Source: Rhodeus uyekii
Taxonomy: Eukaryota > Chordata > Actinopteri > Cypriniformes > Acheilognathidae
Direction: 5' to 3'
DNA: 64,000 bases
Assembly: GCA_037043235.1 (NCBI GenBank)
Contig: JAWRVZ010000028.1
Coordinates: 2,165,001 to 2,229,000, forward strand
The notes beneath the pieces were generated by a model that saw only the letters and a program-made list of their open reading frames with translations, searched no databases and was not told the origin of the DNA. The position numbers and the translations under genes were made by a program. Within the stretch, counting starts at the first letter, position 1. Every line of letters begins with the position of its first letter. Below are positions 56,684-64,000 of this stretch, one piece after another.

Positions 56684-57543
56684 CTAATAGATGATTTTTC
56701 TCTTAGTTCTCCTGTTTATAAAAAAAAGAATAATGTGAATACAAGATTTCTAAAGATATGTACCAATCTGAACACTTCTCAGAACTTTTATGTTCTTACA
56801 AATGTTGTTTTACTTGTTGTTTTTATCTTACATAAACTCGACAACTTTATCCAACACCCATGGATTGCTAGGATCACGGCAGAATTCTCCTCGTTCAGTC
56901 CTAAGGCTGTCAAAGAGAAATTTGAATATGCGGATGTAAAAAATTAGATGTTGTTGATCTGTAGTTGTGTGTATTTTCTTTAAAGAGAAACTGTGATTCG
57001 TACATGATGGCCCTCACACATGGAACACCATTATTATGTATCCTGAAACCGATGATAGGATCATTAAACTTAGCTTCAGAGACTTTTTCACAGCAGTTGA
57101 TGATTTTTGAAGTCAGGGGTTTGTTTCTCTTATTTCTTCTGTTTATAAAAAAAAAGAATAATGTGAATACAAGATTTCTAAAGATATGTACCAATCTGAA
57201 CACTTCTCAGAACTTTTATGTTCTTACAAATTTTGTTTTACTTGTTGTTTTTATCTTGCATAAACTCAATGACTTTCTTCCACACCCATGGTTTGCTAGG
57301 ATCACGGCACAATTCTCCTCGTTCAGTCTCAATGCTGTCAAAGAGAAATTTGAATATGCGGATATAAAAAATTAGATGTTGTTGATCTGTAATTGTGTGT
57401 ATTTTCTTTAAAGAGAAACTGTGATTCGTACATGATGGCTCTCACACATGGAACACTATTATTATGTATCCTGAAACCGATGATAGGATCATTAATCTCC
57501 GCTTCAGAGACTTTTTCACAGCAGTTGTCATGCTTTTCAGCAC
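56684..57543 (-). pseudogene. Two-domain CC chemokine, copy G (no signal exon)
   Basis: Five exon segments: 57432-57543 (domain 1, HDNCCEKVS to PCVRAI), 57260-57334 (ELCRDPSKPW), 57004-57138 (fused exon), 56832-56906 (EFCRDPSNPW) and 56684-56711 (tail MRTKRKIIY-stop). The fused exon starts like exon 4 (IRNKRNKPLTSK) and passes in frame into a second domain (IINCCEKVSEA to PCVRAI). Phases agree throughout, so one reading frame can span both domains. The donor after 57260 is GC (GCAAGA); the others are GT. Exon 1 and the promoter are absent: a SINE core begins at about 57618, where intron 1 should continue. It may be a pseudogene, or a gene using another first exon. Confidence 0.7.
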
Positions 57544-57617
57544 CTGCTAAGAGAAAAGATGTATGCAAACCTCAATATTCTTCATCATTCCATCAGAAAG
57601 AATAACATACAAACAGC

Positions 57618-57770
57618 TTAAGATTAAGAGGCCGTGAAGGACCAAGGCCAATGGGCAAATTTGGCCAGGATGCCAGGGATACTCTTGCGAAAGACATCCT
57701 GGGATTATTAATGACCACAGAGAGTCAGGACCTTGGTGTAACGTCCGAAAGACGGGATTAAAACAAGATT
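57618..57770 (-). repeat. V-SINE-like core fragment replacing chemokine exon 1
   Basis: Reverse complement of 39590-39730 (ccaaggccaatgggcaaatt, then agagagtcaggacctt). The junction with chemokine intron 1 is right after acatacaaacag. Confidence 0.65.
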
Positions 57771-58140
57771 ACTATAAATATGTAACAAACATATAAATGC
57801 AATCTTTTATTTCACCCTTATATTCATATTTATGTAGTTTTTGTATGACTATGGACTCATTAAATGAATCAATTTTACATGAATAGAAAAATGTCCCCCC
57901 CACAATATTTCAGCAACTGTGTCCTGTTGAACCGGTTCACGAGTCCATATTGGATTAGATTTGTGCCTAAATTTATTGAACCTTTCGGGAAACTAATGAA
58001 AATACAAAGGGAAGTTGATATGAAAGTGAAAAAGATCAATTTCAGGCACAATTTTCTACTTCGTTTTTAATACGCTGCAAGCTTTCTGAATTCACCTACT
58101 GTAAATGACCTTTCCCTTTAAATTTAATTTCCTCTGTGTC
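57771..58140. other. No gene seen; possible start of a BEL/Pao 5' LTR
   Basis: Contains TGTCCTGTTGAACC near 57919, a possible LTR start, but no second LTR lies in the window for comparison. Confidence 0.3.
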
Positions 58141-58159
58141 ACCACTAGGGGGAGAAAGG

Positions 58160-58167
58160 TATATAAG
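58160..58167 (+). promoter_or_regulatory. TATA box of the BEL/Pao element
   Basis: TATATAAG, about 670 bases before the polyprotein ATG, placed as expected for LTR-driven transcription. A polypyrimidine-poor acceptor (tttgtag, 58817-58823) just before the ATG may end a leader intron. Confidence 0.4.
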
Positions 58168-58833
58168 TAAATTCTCATTTGCTTTTGAGCTAACATCAGC
58201 TTAGTAACCCTTTGGTGAGCAGAGCGAGGTATGTTTAGTTTGTTTCCTGTATTTCTTTGGTAAGATTTAATTTGTTAAATGTGTAAGTTAATGTATTGAA
58301 TGTTTGTTTATATTGTGAGTGTTGTTTGAGTTTTTATTTCTATTTGATTGTTTTGTTTCTTTGATATGTTTTCTTTGTAGTTTTACGGTGCCATGGGGTG
58401 ACATGTGGTGTCATGTGCTGTGACTCTGTTAGCATGATGCTACATGCTGCTAACTTCATGAGAATTGAGATGACGAACAATAGAGCATTTGACATCTGAG
58501 AAACAATAAATCAAGCTGAAGTTTTATAATATAAGAGATTTGCAGTTTGTAAACAATTTCTGAATTTTATATTGAGTTTATAAACGATGGGTGATTTGTT
58601 TCATGAGTTTGAAATTATGGACTTGAGTGTTTGCACAAAGTATGACTACCATAGCTCAACGCTGGGTTTATATTTGTGGTATGTATAACAAATAAGTGAA
58701 GGGCTGAATGTCGATTTTATAATTGTTGCATATACGATTTGACTTTATTTCTGTTTGCTAATATATTTGGTTGTCTAAATTATAGATTGTCTGATGTGAG
58801 TAAGCTATTGCTCTAAGTTTGTAGACAGACAAA

Positions 58834-61800
58834 ATGGAAGACACAGGTGAGCAAACGGTAGCACAAGCAAGTCAAAAGTCAGTTCCTGATAAGGCTTTAG
58901 ATGGTTCTACAGGAATGCAACAGGCTAGATCAAGATCAAGTTCTCGAAAAAGAAATCGAACAGAAAAAGGCCTAGAAATGCATAAACTGGAGGCAAAAAA
59001 GCATGAGAAAGCTTTTAATAAGGCTTATGACTCCTGGAAGCAGGCCGCTAAGGAAACTAGGTCTAAATTGAAAGCTTTATGCACAGGTGAAGAACTTGAA
59101 AGTATTTTAAAGGACATTCAAACTAGACACGATATAGTTACCCAACATTATGCTCCCTTATTGCGCAATCAAACTACCACGCCAGAGATTGTCAATAGAG
59201 TAGATGTTTGTGCCACATTGACTGCAGAAATTTGTGATTTGGTAAGCAAACGAATTGAAACTGTTGATGAGATTCATAACAAAGAAGTTGTGAAAGAAAG
59301 AGTAAGGCAGATATTAAATAAAGATGAGTATGAATCTATCTTTGGTCTCACCATTACAAATACTATCAGTTCAGAATCATCTCAGACTTCAGAAAGTTTA
59401 GCAACTTCAGAGACCTCTTCTAAAGCTTCCAGTAAGCGAGCTGATGCAGAAGCTGACCTTGCGGCCAAAGTAGAACAAGTGAAGGCTATGCAAGAAATTC
59501 ACAATCAGCAAGCCCGGTTACGCAAGATGGAGAATGACTGGAAGCTGAATGAAGCAAGAATGCAAGCAGAGATGAAACAGAAAGAAGAGGAGATGCACCT
59601 AAGACTCGAGACAGAAAGGACAAAGTTGCAGATGCTCCAAGCAGAAAAGGATGTCAAGGTAGCTGCAGCTCGAGTCAAGGCCTATAACAACTGTGAGAGC
59701 AATCTTGAAGATGAGGAGGAGAGAGGTAATGCAACTCGGTCGGGATGTGGAAAGGCCGATAAGAAAATCCAGCTGAATCCTGAGGTACGGTCATTCCATT
59801 CTCAACAAGTGCCTTATAATGTGAAGACAGCTCAAGAGACTGAGAACATTGCGCAAGTGTTAGCAAACTCCCTTAGTATAAGTCGATTACCTGTTCCAGA
59901 GCCAACAACTTTCACTGGTGATCCCTTGAAGTTTATTGATTGGAAAATGTCCTTCACTGCACTTATTGATCATAAATTAATTCCAGCAAGTGAGAAGATG
60001 TTCTACCTGAAAACCTATCTTGCTGGAGAAGCTCGTAAAGCTGTGGAAGGTTTCTTTTATAGAAATTCTGAAGATGCATATCAAGGTGCCTGGAAGGTCC
60101 TTGAGGAGAGGTATGGAAATCCATTCATTGTTCAGAGAGCCTTTCGAGAAAAACTCATGAGGTGGCCCAAGGTGGGAGTAAATGATTCTCTTTCTTTGCG
60201 AGAGTTCACAGACTTTCTACAAGGCTGTGTTGAGGCTATTCCACATGTCAAAGGTTTGGCTATCTTGAATGATTGTGAGGAAAACTATAAACTACTCAAG
60301 AAATTACCAGAGTGGATTGTACGTAAATGGAACAAAATTGTGGTTGAGGAGTTGGACATGACTGGTGAGTTTCCAAGCTTTAAGCGATTTGCAGAGTTCT
60401 TGCAGAAGGAATCGAAGATGGCTTGCTGTCCTTTCACTTCTCCACTTCTGATGAGTTCTAAAGTTTCAGATGAGAGATTTCCCAAAAGAGCCAAAGCCTT
60501 TAACACAAAGGCTCAAGTTAAAGATTCAACAAGGCTAGAATTCAAGATGACATGTTCTGTTTGTAAGAGTGAAGCACATGGCATTGCTAAATGTCCTATC
60601 TTTGCAGAAAAGCCCATGGATGACAAACAGGCATTTATTCGTGAAAACCACATCTGCTTTGGATGTTTGAGAAAGGGGCATATTTCGAAAGACTGCAGAA
60701 GACGGCATATTTGTGGCACATGTGGCTTGCGTCATCCAACTTGCTTGCACGAAGATAAAGGGCCTATGAAGGTATCAAGAATAGATCTTACTCCTACAGA
60801 TGTGCACACAGGTCAAGAAGTTCAAAGGGTTATGTCTCATGCAGTAACCCAACGTGAGTCTGCAACATCTAGTATTGTTCCGGTCTTTATCTCCACAGTG
60901 GAGGAGCCACAAAATGAGATTCTCACTTATGCATTACTTGATACACAGAGTGACACAACTTTCATTTTGAAAGATTTTCTTGATGAGCTCCAAGTAAGCA
61001 GTCATGCAGTGAAGCTGAGACTTAGTACTATGACAACAACGGATACAATCACTACAAGTCAAAAGGTTAGTGGCTTGCGAGTTCGAGGACTCCAAGGTGG
61101 AAAATGTATCAAAGTACAGCAAGCCTATACTTGTGATTTCATTCCCGTCGACAAAGCTTATATTCCAACCAGAAAGACTGCGTTGCAATGGCCTCATCTC
61201 AAGCACATAGCAAATGAGTTGCCACCACTCCAGAGCTGCGACATAGGTCTGTTGATTGGATACGATTGCCCTTCAGCGCTGGCTCCCTTAGAGGTCATCA
61301 GCGGCAGTGAAAATGAGCCATTTGCACAGAAAACCGAGCTTGGCTGGAGTATCATAGGATTTTGTAATCCCCACCTGGACCGACAAGGAAGTCAAAGTTT
61401 TGTACATCGAGTTTCTGCAAAAGAAATGTCAGTTCCATCAGTTAATGATGTTTTAAAGGTATTAGAGTCGGACTTCAATGAAAAGGGTTATGAGGACAAA
61501 TATGTGTCCCAGGAAGATGTCCGTTTTATACGCCTCCTTAGTGATAACATCACACATAAAGAAGATGGACATTTTCAATTGCCCCTTCCTTTCAAGAGCA
61601 GCAGTCCTCCTTCACTACCTAATAACAAGAAGCTTGCCATGGTACGTTTGCAGCATTTAAAGAAGAAACTGAAGTCCAACCAACAGTATTATCAAAAGTA
61701 CAAGTCCTTCATGGAAGAAATGTTCAGCAAGGGAGATGCAGAGATAGCTCCTAGAATATGTGATGGCGAAACAGTCTGGTATATACCTCATCATGGTGTT

Positions 61801-64000
61801 TACCACCCTCATAAGCTAGACAAGTTGAGGGTGGTATTTGACTGCTCTGCAAAGTTTTGCGGCATATCTCTTAATGACACTCTCCTTACTGGGCCAGACT
61901 TGATTAATTCTTTGGTGGGAGTACTTTGCCGGTTCCGGAAGGAAGCAGTTGCTGTGACATGCGATATCGAAAAGATGTTCCATCAATTTCATGTTCCTCC
62001 TGATGAAAGAAACTACCTGAGATTCTTATGGTGGGAAAATGGAGAGTTGGAGGGAGAACCTCAAGAATATAGAATGACTGTACACCTTTTCGGCGCTGCT
62101 TCATCTCCTGGATGTGCCAACTTTGGTCTTAAATATCTAGCAGAGAAGTACAAGTCTGAGTATCCTACAGCTTCGTCATTTGTAAAGAAGAACTTTTATG
62201 TTGATGACGGCTTGATTTCAGTCCCACAGATCCAGGAAGCAAAAGAGTTAATTGTCAAAGCTCAAAACTTGTGCAAGCATGGAGGGTTACGCCTTCATAA
62301 GTTCAATTCAAATGAGAAAGATGTTCTACACTGTGTGGATTCTTCAGAGTTGGCAATGACAATCAAACCGCTTAATCTGAATCCTGAAGTAACAGGATAT
62401 GTTCTTGGAACTCAGTGGTCTACAGAAGATGACACATTTAGTTTTGATATGAAACTGAAAGACCAGCCTTCAACACGTCGGGGTATTTTGTCAATTGTTG
62501 CATCTTTGTTCGATCCTATGGGGTTTGTTGCTCCTTTCCTTTTAAAGGGAAAGTGTATTTTACAGGAGCTGTGCCGTAGAAATATTGGATGGGACGATCC
62601 TCTTCCTGAGGATTTGTTCATACGGTGGGAGGAATGGAAAAGAAGTTTTAAGGACTTGAAAGATTTCAGAGTTCAAAGATGCTATCATCCGTCATCTTTC
62701 AGTAACATTGTCTGGACAGAACTGCACCATTTCTCTGATGCAAGTAACCTAGGGTATGGTGCATGCTCTTATCTGAGGTTTAAGAATGACAAAGACGAAG
62801 TACACTGTAGTCTTGTAATGGCCAAGGCTCGAGTTGCACCCACAAAGATCAAAAGCATTCCAAGATTGGAATTGTCTGCTGCTGTAGTTTCTGCCAGAAT
62901 GAGTGTTATGTTAAAGACTGAACTGGAAATGAAGATCGATCAGGAGTTCTTTTGGACTGACTCGCAGGTTGTACTAGCATATGTTAACAATGAGGCCAGA
63001 AGATTCCATGTGTTTGTTGCAAATCGTGTCCAGCTAATCAGGGAAATCACAAATACGAATCAATGGTATTATGTCAAAACAGCTGAGAATCCCGCGGATC
63101 ATGTTTCTAGAGGTCTTCTTGTCTCAGACATATCTTCAACAAACTGGATGTCAGCACCAAAATTCTTATGGAAACCAGATGTGAGTCCAACTCCTAACCC
63201 CTCAAATAGTCTACTTGTAGGAGACCCGGAAGTTAGACTAGTTCAAGCACTTGTGACCAAAGGTGGTGTTAAGTCTGACTTCCTTGAACGATTTAGTCAT
63301 ATTTCTTCTTGGAGAACACTCATTAATGTCATTGCTAGAATAAAAAGGCTAGCCTCAAGACAGAAAGGTCTTAAGGACATTGTGACTGTGGAAGAACGTG
63401 AAGGGGCAACTGAGGTTGTTATCAAGCTCGTTCAACAACAGGCCTTTTCCCAGGAGATAAGAGCAATTCAGGGAGGAAATGCTCTTCAGAAAACAAGTTC
63501 ACTTTTCCATCTTGATCCAATGTTGAAAGGAGGTCTTCTTCGTGTTGGAGGAAGGTTGAAACTGTCTTCTCTCAGTGAAGAGGTCAAGCATCCAGTGATT
63601 TTGCCAAAAGAGAGCAATGTAACCAAACTCATTTTGACACATTATCATGCCAAAATTTGTCATCAAGGAAGGTATCAAACACTCATGGAACTCCGTGCAA
63701 ATGGATTTTGGGTAATTGGTGTTAGTAAATCAGTAGCTAAGTTGATTTACAACTGTGTGAAATGTAGGAAGCTCAGACGGCCAGTAGAGGAGCAGCAAAT
63801 GGCAGAGCTTCCTAAAGAACGTATTGAAGTCTCTGCCCCTTTCAGCTATACTGGTATGGACTGCTTTGGACCATTTGTTGTAAAGAAGGGAAGAAAGGAA
63901 TATAAAAGGTATGGTCTTCTTTTCACTTGCCTTTCATCAAGAGCCGTCCATATTGAAATGTTGGAAGATCTGTCAACTGACATGTTCATTAACGCCTTAA
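58834..64000 (+). CDS. BEL/Pao retrotransposon polyprotein, intact, runs off the end
   Basis: 1722 codons were read without a stop, and the frame is open at the window edge. Order by residue: charged N-terminus; coiled coil about 210-290; Gag-like domain about 363-536; zinc knuckles C574-C577-H582-C587 and C608-C611-H616-C621, then C627/C630; aspartic protease with ALLDTQS (Asp703), where Gln replaces the usual Gly; reverse transcriptase with Asp1044 and YVDD at 1122-1125; RNase H with Asp1302, Glu1346, Asp1376 and Asp1422; integrase zinc ligands H1605, H1610, C1641 and C1644; first integrase Asp1676. It copies and integrates the element. The start was chosen as the first ATG of the open frame. 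Integrase and the 3' LTR lie beyond the window. Confidence 0.93.
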   Translation, partial: MEDTGEQTVAQASQKSVPDKALDGSTGMQQARSRSSSRKRNRTEKGLEMHKLEAKKHEKAFNKAYDSWKQAAKETRSKLKALCTGEELESILKDIQTRHDIVTQHYAPLLRNQTTTPEIVNRVDVCATLTAEICDLVSKRIETVDEIHNKEVVKERVRQILNKDEYESIFGLTITNTISSESSQTSESLATSETSSKASSKRADAEADLAAKVEQVKAMQEIHNQQARLRKMENDWKLNEARMQAEMKQKEEEMHLRLETERTKLQMLQAEKDVKVAAARVKAYNNCESNLEDEEERGNATRSGCGKADKKIQLNPEVRSFHSQQVPYNVKTAQETENIAQVLANSLSISRLPVPEPTTFTGDPLKFIDWKMSFTALIDHKLIPASEKMFYLKTYLAGEARKAVEGFFYRNSEDAYQGAWKVLEERYGNPFIVQRAFREKLMRWPKVGVNDSLSLREFTDFLQGCVEAIPHVKGLAILNDCEENYKLLKKLPEWIVRKWNKIVVEELDMTGEFPSFKRFAEFLQKESKMACCPFTSPLLMSSKVSDERFPKRAKAFNTKAQVKDSTRLEFKMTCSVCKSEAHGIAKCPIFAEKPMDDKQAFIRENHICFGCLRKGHISKDCRRRHICGTCGLRHPTCLHEDKGPMKVSRIDLTPTDVHTGQEVQRVMSHAVTQRESATSSIVPVFISTVEEPQNEILTYALLDTQSDTTFILKDFLDELQVSSHAVKLRLSTMTTTDTITTSQKVSGLRVRGLQGGKCIKVQQAYTCDFIPVDKAYIPTRKTALQWPHLKHIANELPPLQSCDIGLLIGYDCPSALAPLEVISGSENEPFAQKTELGWSIIGFCNPHLDRQGSQSFVHRVSAKEMSVPSVNDVLKVLESDFNEKGYEDKYVSQEDVRFIRLLSDNITHKEDGHFQLPLPFKSSSPPSLPNNKKLAMVRLQHLKKKLKSNQQYYQKYKSFMEEMFSKGDAEIAPRICDGETVWYIPHHGVYHPHKLDKLRVVFDCSAKFCGISLNDTLLTGPDLINSLVGVLCRFRKEAVAVTCDIEKMFHQFHVPPDERNYLRFLWWENGELEGEPQEYRMTVHLFGAASSPGCANFGLKYLAEKYKSEYPTASSFVKKNFYVDDGLISVPQIQEAKELIVKAQNLCKHGGLRLHKFNSNEKDVLHCVDSSELAMTIKPLNLNPEVTGYVLGTQWSTEDDTFSFDMKLKDQPSTRRGILSIVASLFDPMGFVAPFLLKGKCILQELCRRNIGWDDPLPEDLFIRWEEWKRSFKDLKDFRVQRCYHPSSFSNIVWTELHHFSDASNLGYGACSYLRFKNDKDEVHCSLVMAKARVAPTKIKSIPRLELSAAVVSARMSVMLKTELEMKIDQEFFWTDSQVVLAYVNNEARRFHVFVANRVQLIREITNTNQWYYVKTAENPADHVSRGLLVSDISSTNWMSAPKFLWKPDVSPTPNPSNSLLVGDPEVRLVQALVTKGGVKSDFLERFSHISSWRTLINVIARIKRLASRQKGLKDIVTVEEREGATEVVIKLVQQQAFSQEIRAIQGGNALQKTSSLFHLDPMLKGGLLRVGGRLKLSSLSEEVKHPVILPKESNVTKLILTHYHAKICHQGRYQTLMELRANGFWVIGVSKSVAKLIYNCVKCRKLRRPVEEQQMAELPKERIEVSAPFSYTGMDCFGPFVVKKGRKEYKRYGLLFTCLSSRAVHIEMLEDLSTDMFINAL

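Noticed and set aside
56910..57203. Single minus-strand frame of 97 codons as a complete gene
   Set aside because: Its ends run into introns. Only 57004-57138 is exon, as the splice signals and paralogues show.
60285..62621. Several minus-strand frames
   Set aside because: They are shadows of the long plus-strand BEL/Pao polyprotein.

Overview
The window looks like teleost nuclear DNA, probably cyprinid-like. It is AT-rich, its genes are split by short GT-AG introns, and it carries fish-type Ty3/gypsy, BEL/Pao, DIRS, L2-type LINE, tRNA-SINE and hAT elements. There is no prokaryotic gene organisation, and long open frames occur only in retroelements.

The host content is a tandem array of small CC chemokine genes, all on the minus strand. 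I reconstructed seven copies by joining exons with GT-AG (one GC-AG) splice sites: A (2732-3358), B (16814-17538), C (25291-25990), D (33293-33763, damaged), E (46737-47385), F (51860-52574) and G (56684-57543). Copies A, B, C, E and F are intact four-exon genes of 109 to 140 codons. They share a nearly identical signal-peptide exon, a CC motif, a third Cys in PCVRA, a fourth Cys in a segment like FCYDPSN.WVQ, and variable tails. Copy D lost a splice donor and looks like a hybrid of two subfamilies. Copy G lost its signal exon but holds two chemokine domains joined in frame by a fused exon. Copies A-C also keep a second, conserved terminal exon downstream that would give a nine-residue tail.

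Layout. 1-1955: broken chromodomain Ty3/gypsy element. 2247-3435: chemokine A. 3636-4444: solo-LTR-like insertion that is absent from the paralogous units. 5090-6500: repeat tails and duplicated flank. 7473-10300: decayed BEL/Pao element with remnant LTR or leader to about 11110. 11280-14640: repeat fragments and a decayed THAP-like exon. 14641-17910: unit B, interrupted by a DIRS element (17917-21672). 21680-22870: rest of the unit plus an LTR-like piece. 23005-26600: unit C. 26880-27639: plus-strand Ig-like exon cut by a 193-bp (CA)n tract, then an ITIM-like tail exon. 29200-33770 and 47985-52574: a segmental duplication containing L2 tail, THAP-like exon, TTF zinc-finger (hAT-related) exon, unknown exons and chemokine D or F. 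36125-37212: a hAT element with a second hAT nested in it, each with a perfect 8-bp target duplication. 37220-46100: mostly repeats and AT-rich DNA with a CpG-rich promoter-like patch near 46 kb. 46737-57543: chemokines E, F and G. 58834-64000: an uninterrupted BEL/Pao polyprotein frame running off the window end.

The chemokines have probably spread by unequal exchange between units carrying the same flanking repeats. The retroelements came in later and serve as relative time markers. The most unusual object is the two-domain chemokine arrangement of copy G.
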